A stretch of 54,600 nt of DNA from a virus (IMGVR_UViG_3300009008_000048:1-54600), one strand, 5' to 3'. Positions 15,991-22,982 are shown, counted from the first letter of the stretch. The notes: generated from the sequence alone by a model not told the origin. Numbers and translations: made by a program.

Positions 15991-16475
15991 GTTGTTTAAC
16001 ATATGAATAGATCTAAGGGGGGTATGAGGTATGTTTTATATACAATCAGAGGTATCAGAGTATACCTGAGGTATCAGAGTATACCTTCAGAGTATACCAG
16101 GAGACAGAGTAATAAAGACTGTTCGTGGTCATAGCGCCAATTCAGTCACTATTTATTATTCTATACCATACAGCCTCAAATCCTCTTTATATAGCCGAGA
16201 AAATACTATGTCGAGGAGCTAATCATAAAATCATATAATAGCTATCACATATGATCTAGGTTATCTATTCAGTATAGAAGCTTGTCCTATACAACTGACG
16301 GAGGGGTTTATACCTCTCTGTTGGTTGTTATCTAAAAAGTTCTCTATATAGCCGAGAAATATCAGGTGATTCAAACATATGAAAAAGTAAGAAAAGTTCT
16401 TATATTATAATGTTTTTATTCATCTCAGCATATTTCCAAGTTATGGTGAGATTCTAATTATTAACAACCAGACCT
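15991..16475 (+). other. Gene-free region with repeats and hairpins
   Basis: No open frame of note. It contains the 19-bp tandem repeat at 16049-16098, two copies of TATAGCCGAGAAAT/A near 16190 and 16348, a hairpin CAAC..GAGG/CCTC..GTTG around 16289-16327, and an isolated TATAAT at 16406 that may serve the gene at 16476 but lacks a good -35. It is probably a regulatory leader or encodes a small RNA; no tRNA was recognised. Confidence 0.5.
16049..16098. repeat. 19-bp tandem repeat with inverted GGTAT/ATACC arms
   Basis: GAGGTATCAGAGTATACCT occurs twice in perfect tandem (16049-16067, 16068-16086), followed by a partial third TCAGAGTATACC. Each unit has GGTAT/ATACC dyad symmetry, as in an operator for a dimeric regulator. 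Confidence 0.85.
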
Positions 16476-16721
16476 ATGCCTAAGAAAAACATTCTGAATA
16501 TAGTTCAGATGCAACAACTAGAAACTTTACGATATGTCCAAAAAGAGATCTATTGTAAGCAAGAAAATAGACTAATAGTCTTAAAGAAAATTAATCCAAC
16601 TTTAGAAGAAATTGGTCGTCTTTATGGTGAACCAGAAACACAAACAGATAGAGACTTCGACAAATTTCTGAACCCATCAAAGTATGGGCTAATGTCATGG
16701 AAAGAAAGATGGGGATTATGA
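16476..16721 (+). CDS. Hypothetical protein (81 aa)
   Basis: An 81-residue protein (MPKKNILNIVQMQQLETLR) with a helical N-terminal half and a NPTLEEIGRLYG segment that resembles a short helix-turn-helix. The end is rich in aromatic residues (MSWKERWGL). It overlaps the next gene by ATGA, so three short genes from here to 17133 form an operon. No family recognised. Confidence 0.6.
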   Translation: MPKKNILNIVQMQQLETLRYVQKEIYCKQENRLIVLKKINPTLEEIGRLYGEPETQTDRDFDKFLNPSKYGLMSWKERWGL

Positions 16722-16903
16722 ATTATGATGAAGAAATAATTCGTCATTATGATAAACAAACAGATGTGACTATAGAAGAGGAATACGGTCCTGCTGACCA
16801 ATGTCCTCAATGTAAGGAGACGTCTTATCAACCTGTAATGCTAGAAGGAAGTAATACAGGTGAATGGATATGTAATAAATGTAATTATCAAGATGTAATA
16901 TGA
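16718..16903 (+). CDS. Small zinc-ribbon protein (61 aa)
   Basis: Starts at the ATG of an ATGA overlap with the previous stop (an upstream in-frame ATG at 16697 is less likely). It has two cysteine pairs, CPQCKE and CNKCNYQ, about 30 residues apart, forming a zinc ribbon. It ends in an ATGA overlap with the next gene. Zinc-ribbon proteins of this size in phages often bind nucleic acids or protein partners; no more specific role is visible. Confidence 0.65.
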   Translation: MNYDEEIIRHYDKQTDVTIEEEYGPADQCPQCKETSYQPVMLEGSNTGEWICNKCNYQDVI

Positions 16904-17133
16904 AAAAAGCAAAGAAAGACAATTTAGAGCATATATTGAGTGCTCTATATAAAATTAAGAAGATAAATAGAAAGAAACAATATACAGAACAAGAGCTAAT
17001 AGAACTAGTAAGTAATGATCCGGCAGGTCAGAATGTTATAAAGCAATTACAAGAGATGAAGGTTAGTAGTTCTCAGTTATTTAACAGAGGATACTATTTA
17101 GCTTCTACTATATTAGAGGGATTTATAGACTAA
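16900..17133 (+). CDS. Hypothetical helical protein (77 aa)
   Basis: A 77-residue Lys-rich helical protein starting MKKAKKDNLEHILSAL, coupled to the zinc-ribbon gene by ATGA. The segment YTEQELIELVSNDPAGQNVI could be a small winged-helix or SAM-like fold. It is the last gene before the structured leader of the ubiquitin-like cassette. Confidence 0.6.
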   Translation: MKKAKKDNLEHILSALYKIKKINRKKQYTEQELIELVSNDPAGQNVIKQLQEMKVSSSQLFNRGYYLASTILEGFID

Positions 17134-17283
17134 GTCTCTTTATACAGCCGACTTTACGCCACCAAAGTCACAATCTGCCCGAAGGTTAGCCAATTCCATT
17201 GGTTTCTTTTGGATAGCTTGTCATAGCTATGACTTAATAATTAAGTGATATCTTATGGTATCACAAGGAAAGGTTTTTTCAAT
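17134..17283 (+). promoter_or_regulatory. Structured leader upstream of the Ubl gene
   Basis: In 150 bases there are five dyads: GACTTT/AAAGTC (17150-17169), CCAAT/ATTGG (17190-17202), TCATAGCTATGA (17221-17232), CTTAATAATTAAG (17233-17245) and GTGATA/TATCAC (17245-17264). They are followed by an AAGGAAAGG ribosome site before the ATG at 17284. It looks like a regulated 5' leader or an operator cluster; I could match no known riboswitch class. Confidence 0.55.
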
Positions 17284-17625
17284 ATGAGAAAAACAACAAC
17301 AGAGACTACAGATACTATTTCTGTAGAAGTGGGTCGTTTTAACGAACCAACAAGAGGCATCGACATTGCTGAAGGTGCTACTATTCAAGAAGTAATAAAA
17401 GTATTAGACATTACATTGTCTGATACTGAAACTTTATGGGTAGACGGAGAAAAGGCTGAAGCTAATGATATCGTTGAAAATAACGATAGAATTCAAATCG
17501 TTGGTAAAAAAGAAGGTGGTAATTATGAAGACATTACACCAGAAGTAGAAGTGCCAACAGAAGAAGTTAAAGACGAGGAAGAAACTCCTGCTTTAACCGA
17601 TGAAGATGCTCCAGTTCAAGAATAA
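17284..17625 (+). CDS. Ubiquitin-like (ThiS/MoaD-type) precursor protein
   Basis: A 113-residue protein from the ATG with a good ribosome site (GTG at 17245 is in frame but has none). Residues 10-79 follow a beta-grasp pattern: strands TISVEVGRFN, DIAEGATIQEVIKVLDI helix, ETLWVDGEKAEANDIVENND and RIQIVGKKEGG. The GG at 78-79 corresponds to the mature C-terminus of ThiS/ubiquitin-like modifiers. A 34-residue acidic tail (to PVQE) follows, so a protease must remove it before activation. The JAMM protease, E1-like and E2-like genes follow directly. The nearest known cassettes are PRTRC and BIL-type operons. Confidence 0.8.
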   Translation: MRKTTTETTDTISVEVGRFNEPTRGIDIAEGATIQEVIKVLDITLSDTETLWVDGEKAEANDIVENNDRIQIVGKKEGGNYEDITPEVEVPTEEVKDEEETPALTDEDAPVQE

Positions 17626-17634
17626 ACAAATTAT

Positions 17635-17666
17635 AGAGGGTTAAGGAGACTTAGCCCTCTTTTTTT
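17635..17666 (+). terminator. Terminator between Ubl and E2-like genes
   Basis: An AGAGGG/CCCTCT stem extended by TTAA/TTAG pairing, followed by seven Ts. It lies 10 bases after the Ubl stop. Read-through would feed the downstream enzymes, so it likely makes the modifier more abundant than its enzymes. Confidence 0.8.
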
Positions 17667-17688
17667 GTTGATTATTAAATCAAATAAT

Positions 17689-18810
17689 ATGATAAAAGTA
17701 GAAAAGAAAAAAGAAAAAAAAGAAAAAAAGGAGAAAAAGGTCGAAAAATTAGAAACTATTTACTACGGAGATGAAATAGTTACTACAGATAAATGTATCT
17801 TAGGAGAAGGTAAAAAAGGAATAGTAAGAGTAAAAAAGTTAGACTTCTTTGGTATAGAATTTAAGGATATAGTCTTAGATAAGGAGTTACCAAAGAATGA
17901 GCAGCTTCATAATATCAGTAGTGTATTACAGAAAAATGAAGGGTATATGTTATCTAGAGACGAATTTAAGGTAATCAATAGAAAAGAATATGATGATAAG
18001 ACTAAAGAGAGATTAGTTAATATTCTCAAAGAACAAGGGTTTAATGATTTTCATGAACTACCAAAGACCATAGCATCTATCAAAGATAGTATAGGGTATG
18101 CTACTTCTAGAATACATGAAATGACACAAGATGTGAGAAGAACAAATAAAGATAAAGACCTAAATATATTAAAACTAAAAGAATTAGAAAGTAAAACTTT
18201 AGAATTTGATTATTCACAAGCAGAAAATGTTTTTAATAAGATATCTGGTAATAAGAAAGTTCATAAGTTTTCTATTACTGATAACTATTTAGTTATAACG
18301 ACCAAAAATCTTACATACAGCCAGAATGTTTCAGAGCTACCAGACTTTGATTTAGGTAGATTTAAGATATTTATACCTATTAACGATCCTAATAAAAGTA
18401 TAAAAGCAGTTAATATATCCAGACATCTAAGCAAAGGATACTATGGACATCCTTGTTTAGAAAACTCATTAAATATTTGTATGGGTCTTGATGTATCTGA
18501 CGTTGTTCATAATTATAAAAATAGCGGAGACTATTACGGACTTGTTTTAGTTTTAATAAACTTCTTTGAACAACCAGACTATGGAGAGCCTTATAGAAAA
18601 GACTATGAGTTTTATTGTGCTCAAGATATTGACATACATGATGAAATAAAAGATGAAGAAGACTGGTTAAGTAGAGATATATTGGCTAAATCTTCTTGGG
18701 ACGAAGAACAATTCTTAAAGGATTTAACTAACATTAAAGAACAAATTGATGTAGATATAGACAGATGCGGGAACTGTGATAACTACATAGACGAATGTTC
18801 ATGCGAATAA
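17689..18810 (+). CDS. E2-like (ubiquitin-conjugating-type) protein with C-terminal zinc motif
   Basis: A 373-residue protein from the ATG at 17689. The N-terminus is a Lys/Glu stretch. Residues about 200-305 resemble the prokaryotic E2/PRTRC-B fold: FKIFIPINDPNKSIKAV, then HPCLENSLNICMGLD with Cys256 and Cys264, then a helix (YYGLVLVLINFF). In bacterial E2s an HPH..CLG-type motif carries the catalytic cysteine; here HPC and ICMG fit, with Cys264 the better candidate. The C-terminus has CGNC..CSC, a possible zinc knuckle. Position between Ubl and JAMM/E1 genes supports an E2 role. Sequence similarity is low, so this is the least certain of the four enzymes. Confidence 0.7.
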   Translation: MIKVEKKKEKKEKKEKKVEKLETIYYGDEIVTTDKCILGEGKKGIVRVKKLDFFGIEFKDIVLDKELPKNEQLHNISSVLQKNEGYMLSRDEFKVINRKEYDDKTKERLVNILKEQGFNDFHELPKTIASIKDSIGYATSRIHEMTQDVRRTNKDKDLNILKLKELESKTLEFDYSQAENVFNKISGNKKVHKFSITDNYLVITTKNLTYSQNVSELPDFDLGRFKIFIPINDPNKSIKAVNISRHLSKGYYGHPCLENSLNICMGLDVSDVVHNYKNSGDYYGLVLVLINFFEQPDYGEPYRKDYEFYCAQDIDIHDEIKDEEDWLSRDILAKSSWDEEQFLKDLTNIKEQIDVDIDRCGNCDNYIDECSCE

Positions 18811-18820
18811 TAAAAAAATT

Positions 18821-19654
18821 ATGGATTTAATTATTACAAAAGAAGCATATCTTAAGCTCAAGTATTATATTGGGCTTGTAGATACTGAAATTTCTGGTAT
18901 GGGTAAAAGCCATATCGACAAGGACGGAGATATAATACTGTCAGACGTTATTATATTTCATCAAGAAGTCTCTGGGTCTAGCACGGATTTAGATGAAGCA
19001 TCAATGGCTAAGTTTTTATCTGAGCTAATGAAAAAGGGGGAAAAGACAGAGGAATGGAATGTTTGGTGGCACAGTCATGCAGACATGGATGTATTTTGGT
19101 CTTCTACAGATGATGATACAATAGCAGAACATTGTAATCACCAGAGTCATCTAATAAGTTTAGTTGGAAATAGAAAAGGCAAGTTCAAAGCTCGTTTAGA
19201 TTTATTTCCTAAAGATACTTCACCTTTTAATTACCAAGAAATACATTACAAGGAAGATGTAGATGTAAAAATAGAGGAAGACGATAGTAATACAGATGCT
19301 ATAGACAAGTTAGAAGACGCTATAGAGAAGGCATATCAAAAAATAGATAAGTATAAAGGTAAGAGCGATCCTGCTATACAAAAGGCTTGTCAAAAGGAAA
19401 TAGACGACAAGGTAACGGAGTATGTTGTCCCCAACAAAGTCACTAACAAATGGTCATGGACTGGTGATAATCAAGATGCTATAACTTATGACAATCAAGA
19501 TTGGAATGGTAGTCATTATAAAAATTATTACGATGATTATTATGGTGGCTATGAAATATGTATTGATTGTGGATATACACTAGAACAATGTGCTAAAAAC
19601 AAACAATGTCCTACATCAGAAGAAAATGATTCATTATTAAAATTAAACATATGA
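18821..19654 (+). CDS. JAMM/JAB metalloprotease (deubiquitinase-like)
   Basis: A 277-residue protein with an intact JAMM motif: Glu23 in DTEISGMG, then H84-S-H86, seven residues, S94-x2-D97 (HSHADMDVFWSSTD). These bind zinc and activate water in the JAB/MPN+ family. The C-terminal part is acidic and ends with a cysteine cluster (CIDCGYTLEQCAKNKQC) that may bind zinc. The gene lies between the E2-like and E1-like genes and overlaps the latter by ATGA. Likely roles are maturing the Ubl precursor at its GG and/or removing it from targets. Confidence 0.88.
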   Translation: MDLIITKEAYLKLKYYIGLVDTEISGMGKSHIDKDGDIILSDVIIFHQEVSGSSTDLDEASMAKFLSELMKKGEKTEEWNVWWHSHADMDVFWSSTDDDTIAEHCNHQSHLISLVGNRKGKFKARLDLFPKDTSPFNYQEIHYKEDVDVKIEEDDSNTDAIDKLEDAIEKAYQKIDKYKGKSDPAIQKACQKEIDDKVTEYVVPNKVTNKWSWTGDNQDAITYDNQDWNGSHYKNYYDDYYGGYEICIDCGYTLEQCAKNKQCPTSEENDSLLKLNI

Positions 19655-20280
19655 CAAATGAAAGACACAAGAGGTCATTAGATATAATTGACCCAGACAA
19701 ATTAGACTTTCCAATTCATATATTGGGAGTAGGAGGCATAGGAAGCTGGACTGCCCTAATCTTAGCCAAGATGGGAGCTTTAGATATTACTGTATATGAC
19801 GATGACGTAGTAGAAGACCATAATGTAGCTTCTCAATTTTACAAAGAAAGCCAATTAGGAGAAGAAAAGACAAAGGCTTTGGCTGATAATGTTTCAGAAC
19901 AGACAGGTGTTAAAATATTACCTATGCCTATATCAGGAGAAAGAAATATAAAAAAAGGTATAGTTATTATTGCTATAGATTCTATGGAAAGACGTCATAA
20001 AATAGCTGATAAATTAGAATATAGTATAAATTGGATAATAGATGGTCGTATGGGAGGCACACAATTTGAGATATATAGTCAACAAACAGAACTATATAAA
20101 GAAACTTTAGTAAATCCAGATGATGTTCATCCAGATGCCTGCACAGCGAAAGCTATAAGTTTCAATTGTTCTGTTATAGCAGGTATGATAGCTAATTATA
20201 TTAGATTATATGCTGATGGTAATAGAGATAAACACGCTATCACCTTTGGCTTTAACGATGTTGAATTATTAAAAGAATAA
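19651..20280 (+). CDS. ThiF/E1-like adenylyltransferase
   Basis: A 209-residue minimal E1-like protein: the nucleotide-binding motif GVGGIGSW (residues 26-32), YDDDVVEDHNVASQF with the conserved Asp and Asn, a K in GEEKTKAL, AIDSMERR, the DGRMGG turn, and a DACTAK motif whose Cys164 may accept the Ubl. It lacks the extra domains of eukaryotic E1s, as is usual for PRTRC and BIL-type ThiF proteins. It would adenylate the Gly-Gly end of the Ubl. It is translationally coupled to the JAMM gene. Confidence 0.88.
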   Translation: MTNERHKRSLDIIDPDKLDFPIHILGVGGIGSWTALILAKMGALDITVYDDDVVEDHNVASQFYKESQLGEEKTKALADNVSEQTGVKILPMPISGERNIKKGIVIIAIDSMERRHKIADKLEYSINWIIDGRMGGTQFEIYSQQTELYKETLVNPDDVHPDACTAKAISFNCSVIAGMIANYIRLYADGNRDKHAITFGFNDVELLKE

Positions 20281-20284
20281 ATAT

Positions 20285-20593
20285 ATGAAAAAACAAGAAA
20301 TTTATATCACTAATTTGAATGAAGGTATGATAAATGAAGACAATCATGTAATAGTAGGAGTAATTCATAGTATAAAAGACAATGTAATTACTCTTACTCA
20401 TACTAAACATTTTTATGAAATTGATATGTCGTATAATAATATGCTTCACACCTATACCAAATACTTATTTAATAATCAACTATATTCGTCTGATATATGG
20501 AAAGTTAAAAAGACAAATAAAAAGGGAAGTATGCTTAAGAGATTAAATATAAATATGAAACTAATTAACCAAATCTACAATGACACAAACTAA
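20285..20593 (+). CDS. Hypothetical protein (102 aa)
   Basis: A 102-residue protein with a short beta-rich core (GMINEDNHVIVGVIHSIKDNVITLTH) followed by an aromatic, basic C-terminal half. The core has the look of a small SH3-like or OB barrel. It starts four bases after the E1-like stop, so it may belong to the same transcript. No family recognised; a fifth cassette component is possible. Confidence 0.6.
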   Translation: MKKQEIYITNLNEGMINEDNHVIVGVIHSIKDNVITLTHTKHFYEIDMSYNNMLHTYTKYLFNNQLYSSDIWKVKKTNKKGSMLKRLNINMKLINQIYNDTN

Positions 20594-20990
20594 AATAATC
20601 ATACCAATAACACTGCTAATGGTATCGACTGCTGTATTGATACCTCTTTTAGCTAAAAAGCCCTTAGAAGTGCTACCAAACGCGTCAGATAGCAAAATAG
20701 AATCGCCAATTAAGTCACAATTTGGTGTTGCTTCTTATTATGACTACATTTTAGACTCTGGTTGGTCAAGTTTAGGACACAGGGTATGTGCTACTAGAGA
20801 CTGGGAAAGGTATTCGTATATTAAAGTGACAAATATAGACAATGGATTATCTGTTGTATGTAAGGTGACAGACTACGGTCCAGACGAATCCATATTCCCA
20901 GAAAGAATAGTAGATCTTTCTAGCTTTGCTTTTAGCCAAATAGCAGAACTGAAGCTGGGAATAATAAATATAAAGATAGAAAATTATTAA
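20580..20990 (+). CDS. RlpA-like double-psi beta-barrel protein, membrane-anchored or secreted
   Basis: Residues about 5-25 form a hydrophobic signal or anchor helix (IIIPITLLMVSTAVLIPLL). Residues 48-136 match the RlpA/expansin-like double-psi barrel: GVASYYD, a Cys (RVCATR), VTNIDNGLSVVCKVTDYGPDE, and RIVDLSSFAF with a final LKLGIINIKI strand. The family includes septal lytic transglycosylases; the barrel Asp (in TDYGPD and RIVDLS) is kept. The two cysteines could form a disulfide outside the cell. It could remodel host peptidoglycan or act in lysis or superinfection control. Confidence 0.78.
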   Translation: MTQTKIIIPITLLMVSTAVLIPLLAKKPLEVLPNASDSKIESPIKSQFGVASYYDYILDSGWSSLGHRVCATRDWERYSYIKVTNIDNGLSVVCKVTDYGPDESIFPERIVDLSSFAFSQIAELKLGIINIKIENY

Positions 20991-21009
20991 ATAGAAAGGG
21001 AACAAAATT

Positions 21010-21438
21010 ATGGGAGACAGAGTAAGTATTGCCTTTAAGAAGGGCAAAGAAGAAAGTGTATCACTGTTTAATCATTGGGGAGGCAAAGAGTTTGCTTCAG
21101 ATGCTATTAAATATGTGAACGAATTAAAGAAAGAAGTAGGCGATAATAAAGTTCAACCATTAGAAAGGTTAGAGCCTCATACGGTAATGGTGGACTTTAT
21201 AAGAGAAATTACTCAAAAAGAAAAAAGAGTTATGAGCTCTTTATATTTGGGTAAAGACGAAGAAGATGGAGATAACAGCGATAATGGGCATTTTAATATA
21301 CATTTAGATAGAAACATATGTCCAATATGCTTAGAACCATTTGATGAATATCCCGCTCTAAGCAGAGTAGACAATAAAACGAATATATGTTCTGCCTGCG
21401 GGGTGAAAGAAGCTTTAACTAACTTTAACGATAAATAA
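21010..21438 (+). CDS. Zinc-ribbon protein (142 aa)
   Basis: A 142-residue protein with a GAAAGGG ribosome site. The N-terminal half has MGDRVSIAFKKGKEESVSLF and a NHWGG motif seen in phage proteins of unknown role. The C-terminal half has CPICLEPF and CSACGVKEAL, with the PALSRVDNKTNIC core that recurs in many small phage zinc-ribbon proteins. Function is unknown; a regulator or nucleic-acid binder is possible. Confidence 0.7.
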   Translation: MGDRVSIAFKKGKEESVSLFNHWGGKEFASDAIKYVNELKKEVGDNKVQPLERLEPHTVMVDFIREITQKEKRVMSSLYLGKDEEDGDNSDNGHFNIHLDRNICPICLEPFDEYPALSRVDNKTNICSACGVKEALTNFNDK

Positions 21439-21439
21439 T

Positions 21440-21694
21440 ATGTCAAATGAAGCAAGATGCCCAGAGTGCAATGATGTTATAGAACATCTTAATTATAGTG
21501 CAGATGTAAGAGAATGGGGAACGTGTAGTTTATATGGTGACGATTTTAATTATAGTGATGCTGACACAGGAGATACTTATTACCAATGTCCTGAATGTGA
21601 GAAAGATATAAACCCAGATGATATACAGTATGAAGAAATAGAACCACCTCCACCACCTACTGCTAAAACATTAAATCAAGAGATGAACCGTTAA
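21440..21694 (+). CDS. Small acidic zinc protein (84 aa)
   Basis: An 84-residue acidic protein with CPECND near the start and CPECEKDIN near the middle, probably one zinc ribbon split by an acidic loop. It ends in a poly-Pro stretch (PPPPPTAKTL). It starts one base after the previous stop and is the last gene before the minus-strand 119-aa frame, whose end overlaps it by four bases. Confidence 0.65.
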   Translation: MSNEARCPECNDVIEHLNYSADVREWGTCSLYGDDFNYSDADTGDTYYQCPECEKDINPDDIQYEEIEPPPPPTAKTLNQEMNR

Positions 21695-22050
21695 AGATCA
21701 GATATAGAAGGTAGGTATTCAAATTTCTTTTTAATATGTTTTATCTTAGGAAACTTATATCCTTTATAGCATATAGTGGCTTCAGTTTTACCATCAAGGT
21801 GTTTAGAATCCATTTTTCTTCCATTTTGTAAGAACATTATACCTTTTTTGTATTTGACACCACATACATTTATTTCGTTCTTTTTATATTTTTTAGTTGG
21901 TTCATCGTTACATATTTCTAGTCTATCTAATATAGTTTGAATTAAAATACACCTATCTTTTACAGTAGATTTAAATGTCTTAATCTTAATATTCTTATAT
22001 TTGTTCCTATTAGTTTGAGATGATTGTTCTAAGTTCTTAAATATTCCCAT
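21691..22050 (-). CDS. Hypothetical protein on the opposite strand (119 aa)
   Basis: A 119-residue basic protein (MGIFKNLEQSSQTNRNK) with a CGVKYKKGIMFLQNGRKM core and KTEATICYKGYKFPKIK. The frame is not a low-complexity shadow, as no plus-strand gene underlies it. Convergent, it overlaps the 84-aa gene by four bases. It is the only leftward gene inside the rightward arm, so it may be a late insertion or a separately controlled regulator. No family recognised. Confidence 0.55.
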   Translation of the reverse strand: MGIFKNLEQSSQTNRNKYKNIKIKTFKSTVKDRCILIQTILDRLEICNDEPTKKYKKNEINVCGVKYKKGIMFLQNGRKMDSKHLDGKTEATICYKGYKFPKIKHIKKKFEYLPSISDL

Positions 22051-22499
22051 ATAACTTTATTACTGATATAATGTTTTTTAGTCGCTACGACGACCTTTAC
22101 CTTTTTAATACCCTGTAAGTATAGAACTGTATTAGAACTATAACAAGTAAGAGTATTAAAGATATTGTTTATATTATTCGTGCGTAGAATTTTATAAACT
22201 TTGATATATTAATTGATTAAGCTCTGCAGTATCCACATACCATTACTTAACCTGTGATATTACGATACATATTAGATGGGGCAGGTGACAGGTCGTCGGC
22301 CATTTTCCTACCCTTTCGCATATATACCTTAATATCTGCTTGGTGCTCTCAATTGCCCAGAGAACGTTTGTCAAAGATAACCATTAAAGAGTTAGACGTC
22401 TGTTATTGTTTATTACACTTTACCTGATCGATAGTGGCTCCTATAATTTGGAGTGTTTTACTTCCTATCCCCAACTGAAGGTTCTTAATATATATTTGT
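22051..22499. other. Gene-free region, about 450 bases
   Basis: No frame over about 25 codons reads as a convincing protein; a 24-codon minus-strand frame (about 22249-22323, start MRKGRKMADD) is too short to call. Base composition is less AT-rich than the flanks, with GC-richer patches near 22280-22310 and 22440-22480, so another structured RNA is possible. No tRNA clover-leaf was recognised. Confidence 0.45.
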
Positions 22500-22530
22500 A
22501 AAAAAAGATAACCCGAATTAACGAGTTATC
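22500..22530 (-). terminator. Rho-independent terminator of the minus-strand small RNA
   Basis: On the minus strand a 9-bp stem GATAACTCG/CGGGTTATC (one G-U pair) with a TTAATT loop is followed by seven Ts. Confidence 0.8.
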
Positions 22531-22610
22531 CTTTCATGAAATATAACAATACCACAATCCACTAACTTTGCAGTGAATGAATTATTGAATTGTGGGTTAA
22601 CATATTTCAT
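22500..22610 (-). ncRNA. Candidate small structured RNA (about 110 nt)
   Basis: A consensus promoter (22645-22617) should start transcription near 22610, exactly at the first base of a long imperfect hairpin. The outer stem is ATGAAATAT/ATATTTCAT, then an internal loop, then CCACAAT/ATTGTGG, then an inner CACT/AGTG hairpin. A Rho-independent terminator follows. No start codon with a usable frame lies inside. The long rod with internal bulges recalls 6S-type RNAs in shape, but that function is only a guess. It faces against the surrounding early genes. Confidence 0.72.
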
Positions 22611-22616
22611 GATTTA

Positions 22617-22645
22617 ATTATATATTATTTTTTAATTGTTGTCAA
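22617..22645 (-). promoter_or_regulatory. Perfect sigma-70 consensus promoter (TTGACA-17-TATAAT)
   Basis: On the minus strand TTGACA (22645-22640), a 17-bp spacer and TATAAT (22622-22617) match the consensus at all 12 positions. The predicted start at 22610 coincides with the small RNA hairpin. Confidence 0.85.
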
Positions 22646-22718
22646 GTGTTTAGATAATAGCTAACAAGGAGCTTGTCTTATATCTAGTGATATACCCTTA
22701 CTAACTATTACCTGAACA

Positions 22719-22848
22719 TTTGTTAGTCGTGCGAGTAGTATATACTACTTTTAGAAAAAAAGCAAGTTTTTTTTAAGAGCAAGTTTGTTAGTCGTGCGAG
22801 TAGTATATACTACTTTTAGAAAAAAAGCAAGTTTTTTTTGAGAGCAAG
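22719..22848. repeat. Two tandem copies of a 65-bp unit
   Basis: Units 22719-22783 and 22784-22848 differ at one base. Each has a perfect 16-bp palindrome AGTAGTATATACTACT, an A7 run and a T8 run. It lies between the small RNA and the promoter of the 22992 operon. It could be an operator pair, a replication element or bent DNA. Confidence 0.9.
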
Positions 22849-22953
22849 GCTGTTCGCCATATAAGTCACAAGCAAATGTCTTAGGTTTTTATCAAATATA
22901 AAAAAGTAAAAAGTGTAGATATAGCCCAATAAATATAGGATATACAGGGGGGC

Positions 22954-22982
22954 TTGACTTTTTCTTAAATATAATATATAAT
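22954..22982 (+). promoter_or_regulatory. Promoter of the replication/recombination operon (TTGACT-17-TATAAT)
   Basis: TTGACT, 17 bp, TATAAT: 11 of 12 consensus positions with ideal spacing. The expected start is near 22989, only about three bases before the ATG at 22992, so the message would be nearly leaderless. Confidence 0.8.

Noticed and set aside
17245-17283. Upstream GTG start of the Ubl protein
   Set aside because: It lies within a dyad of the leader and has no ribosome site, while the ATG at 17284 has AAGGAAAGG at good distance.
22051-22499. tRNA or another gene in the gap
   Set aside because: No T-loop with a matching acceptor stem was found by eye, and the frames are too short. 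A tRNA scan would settle it.
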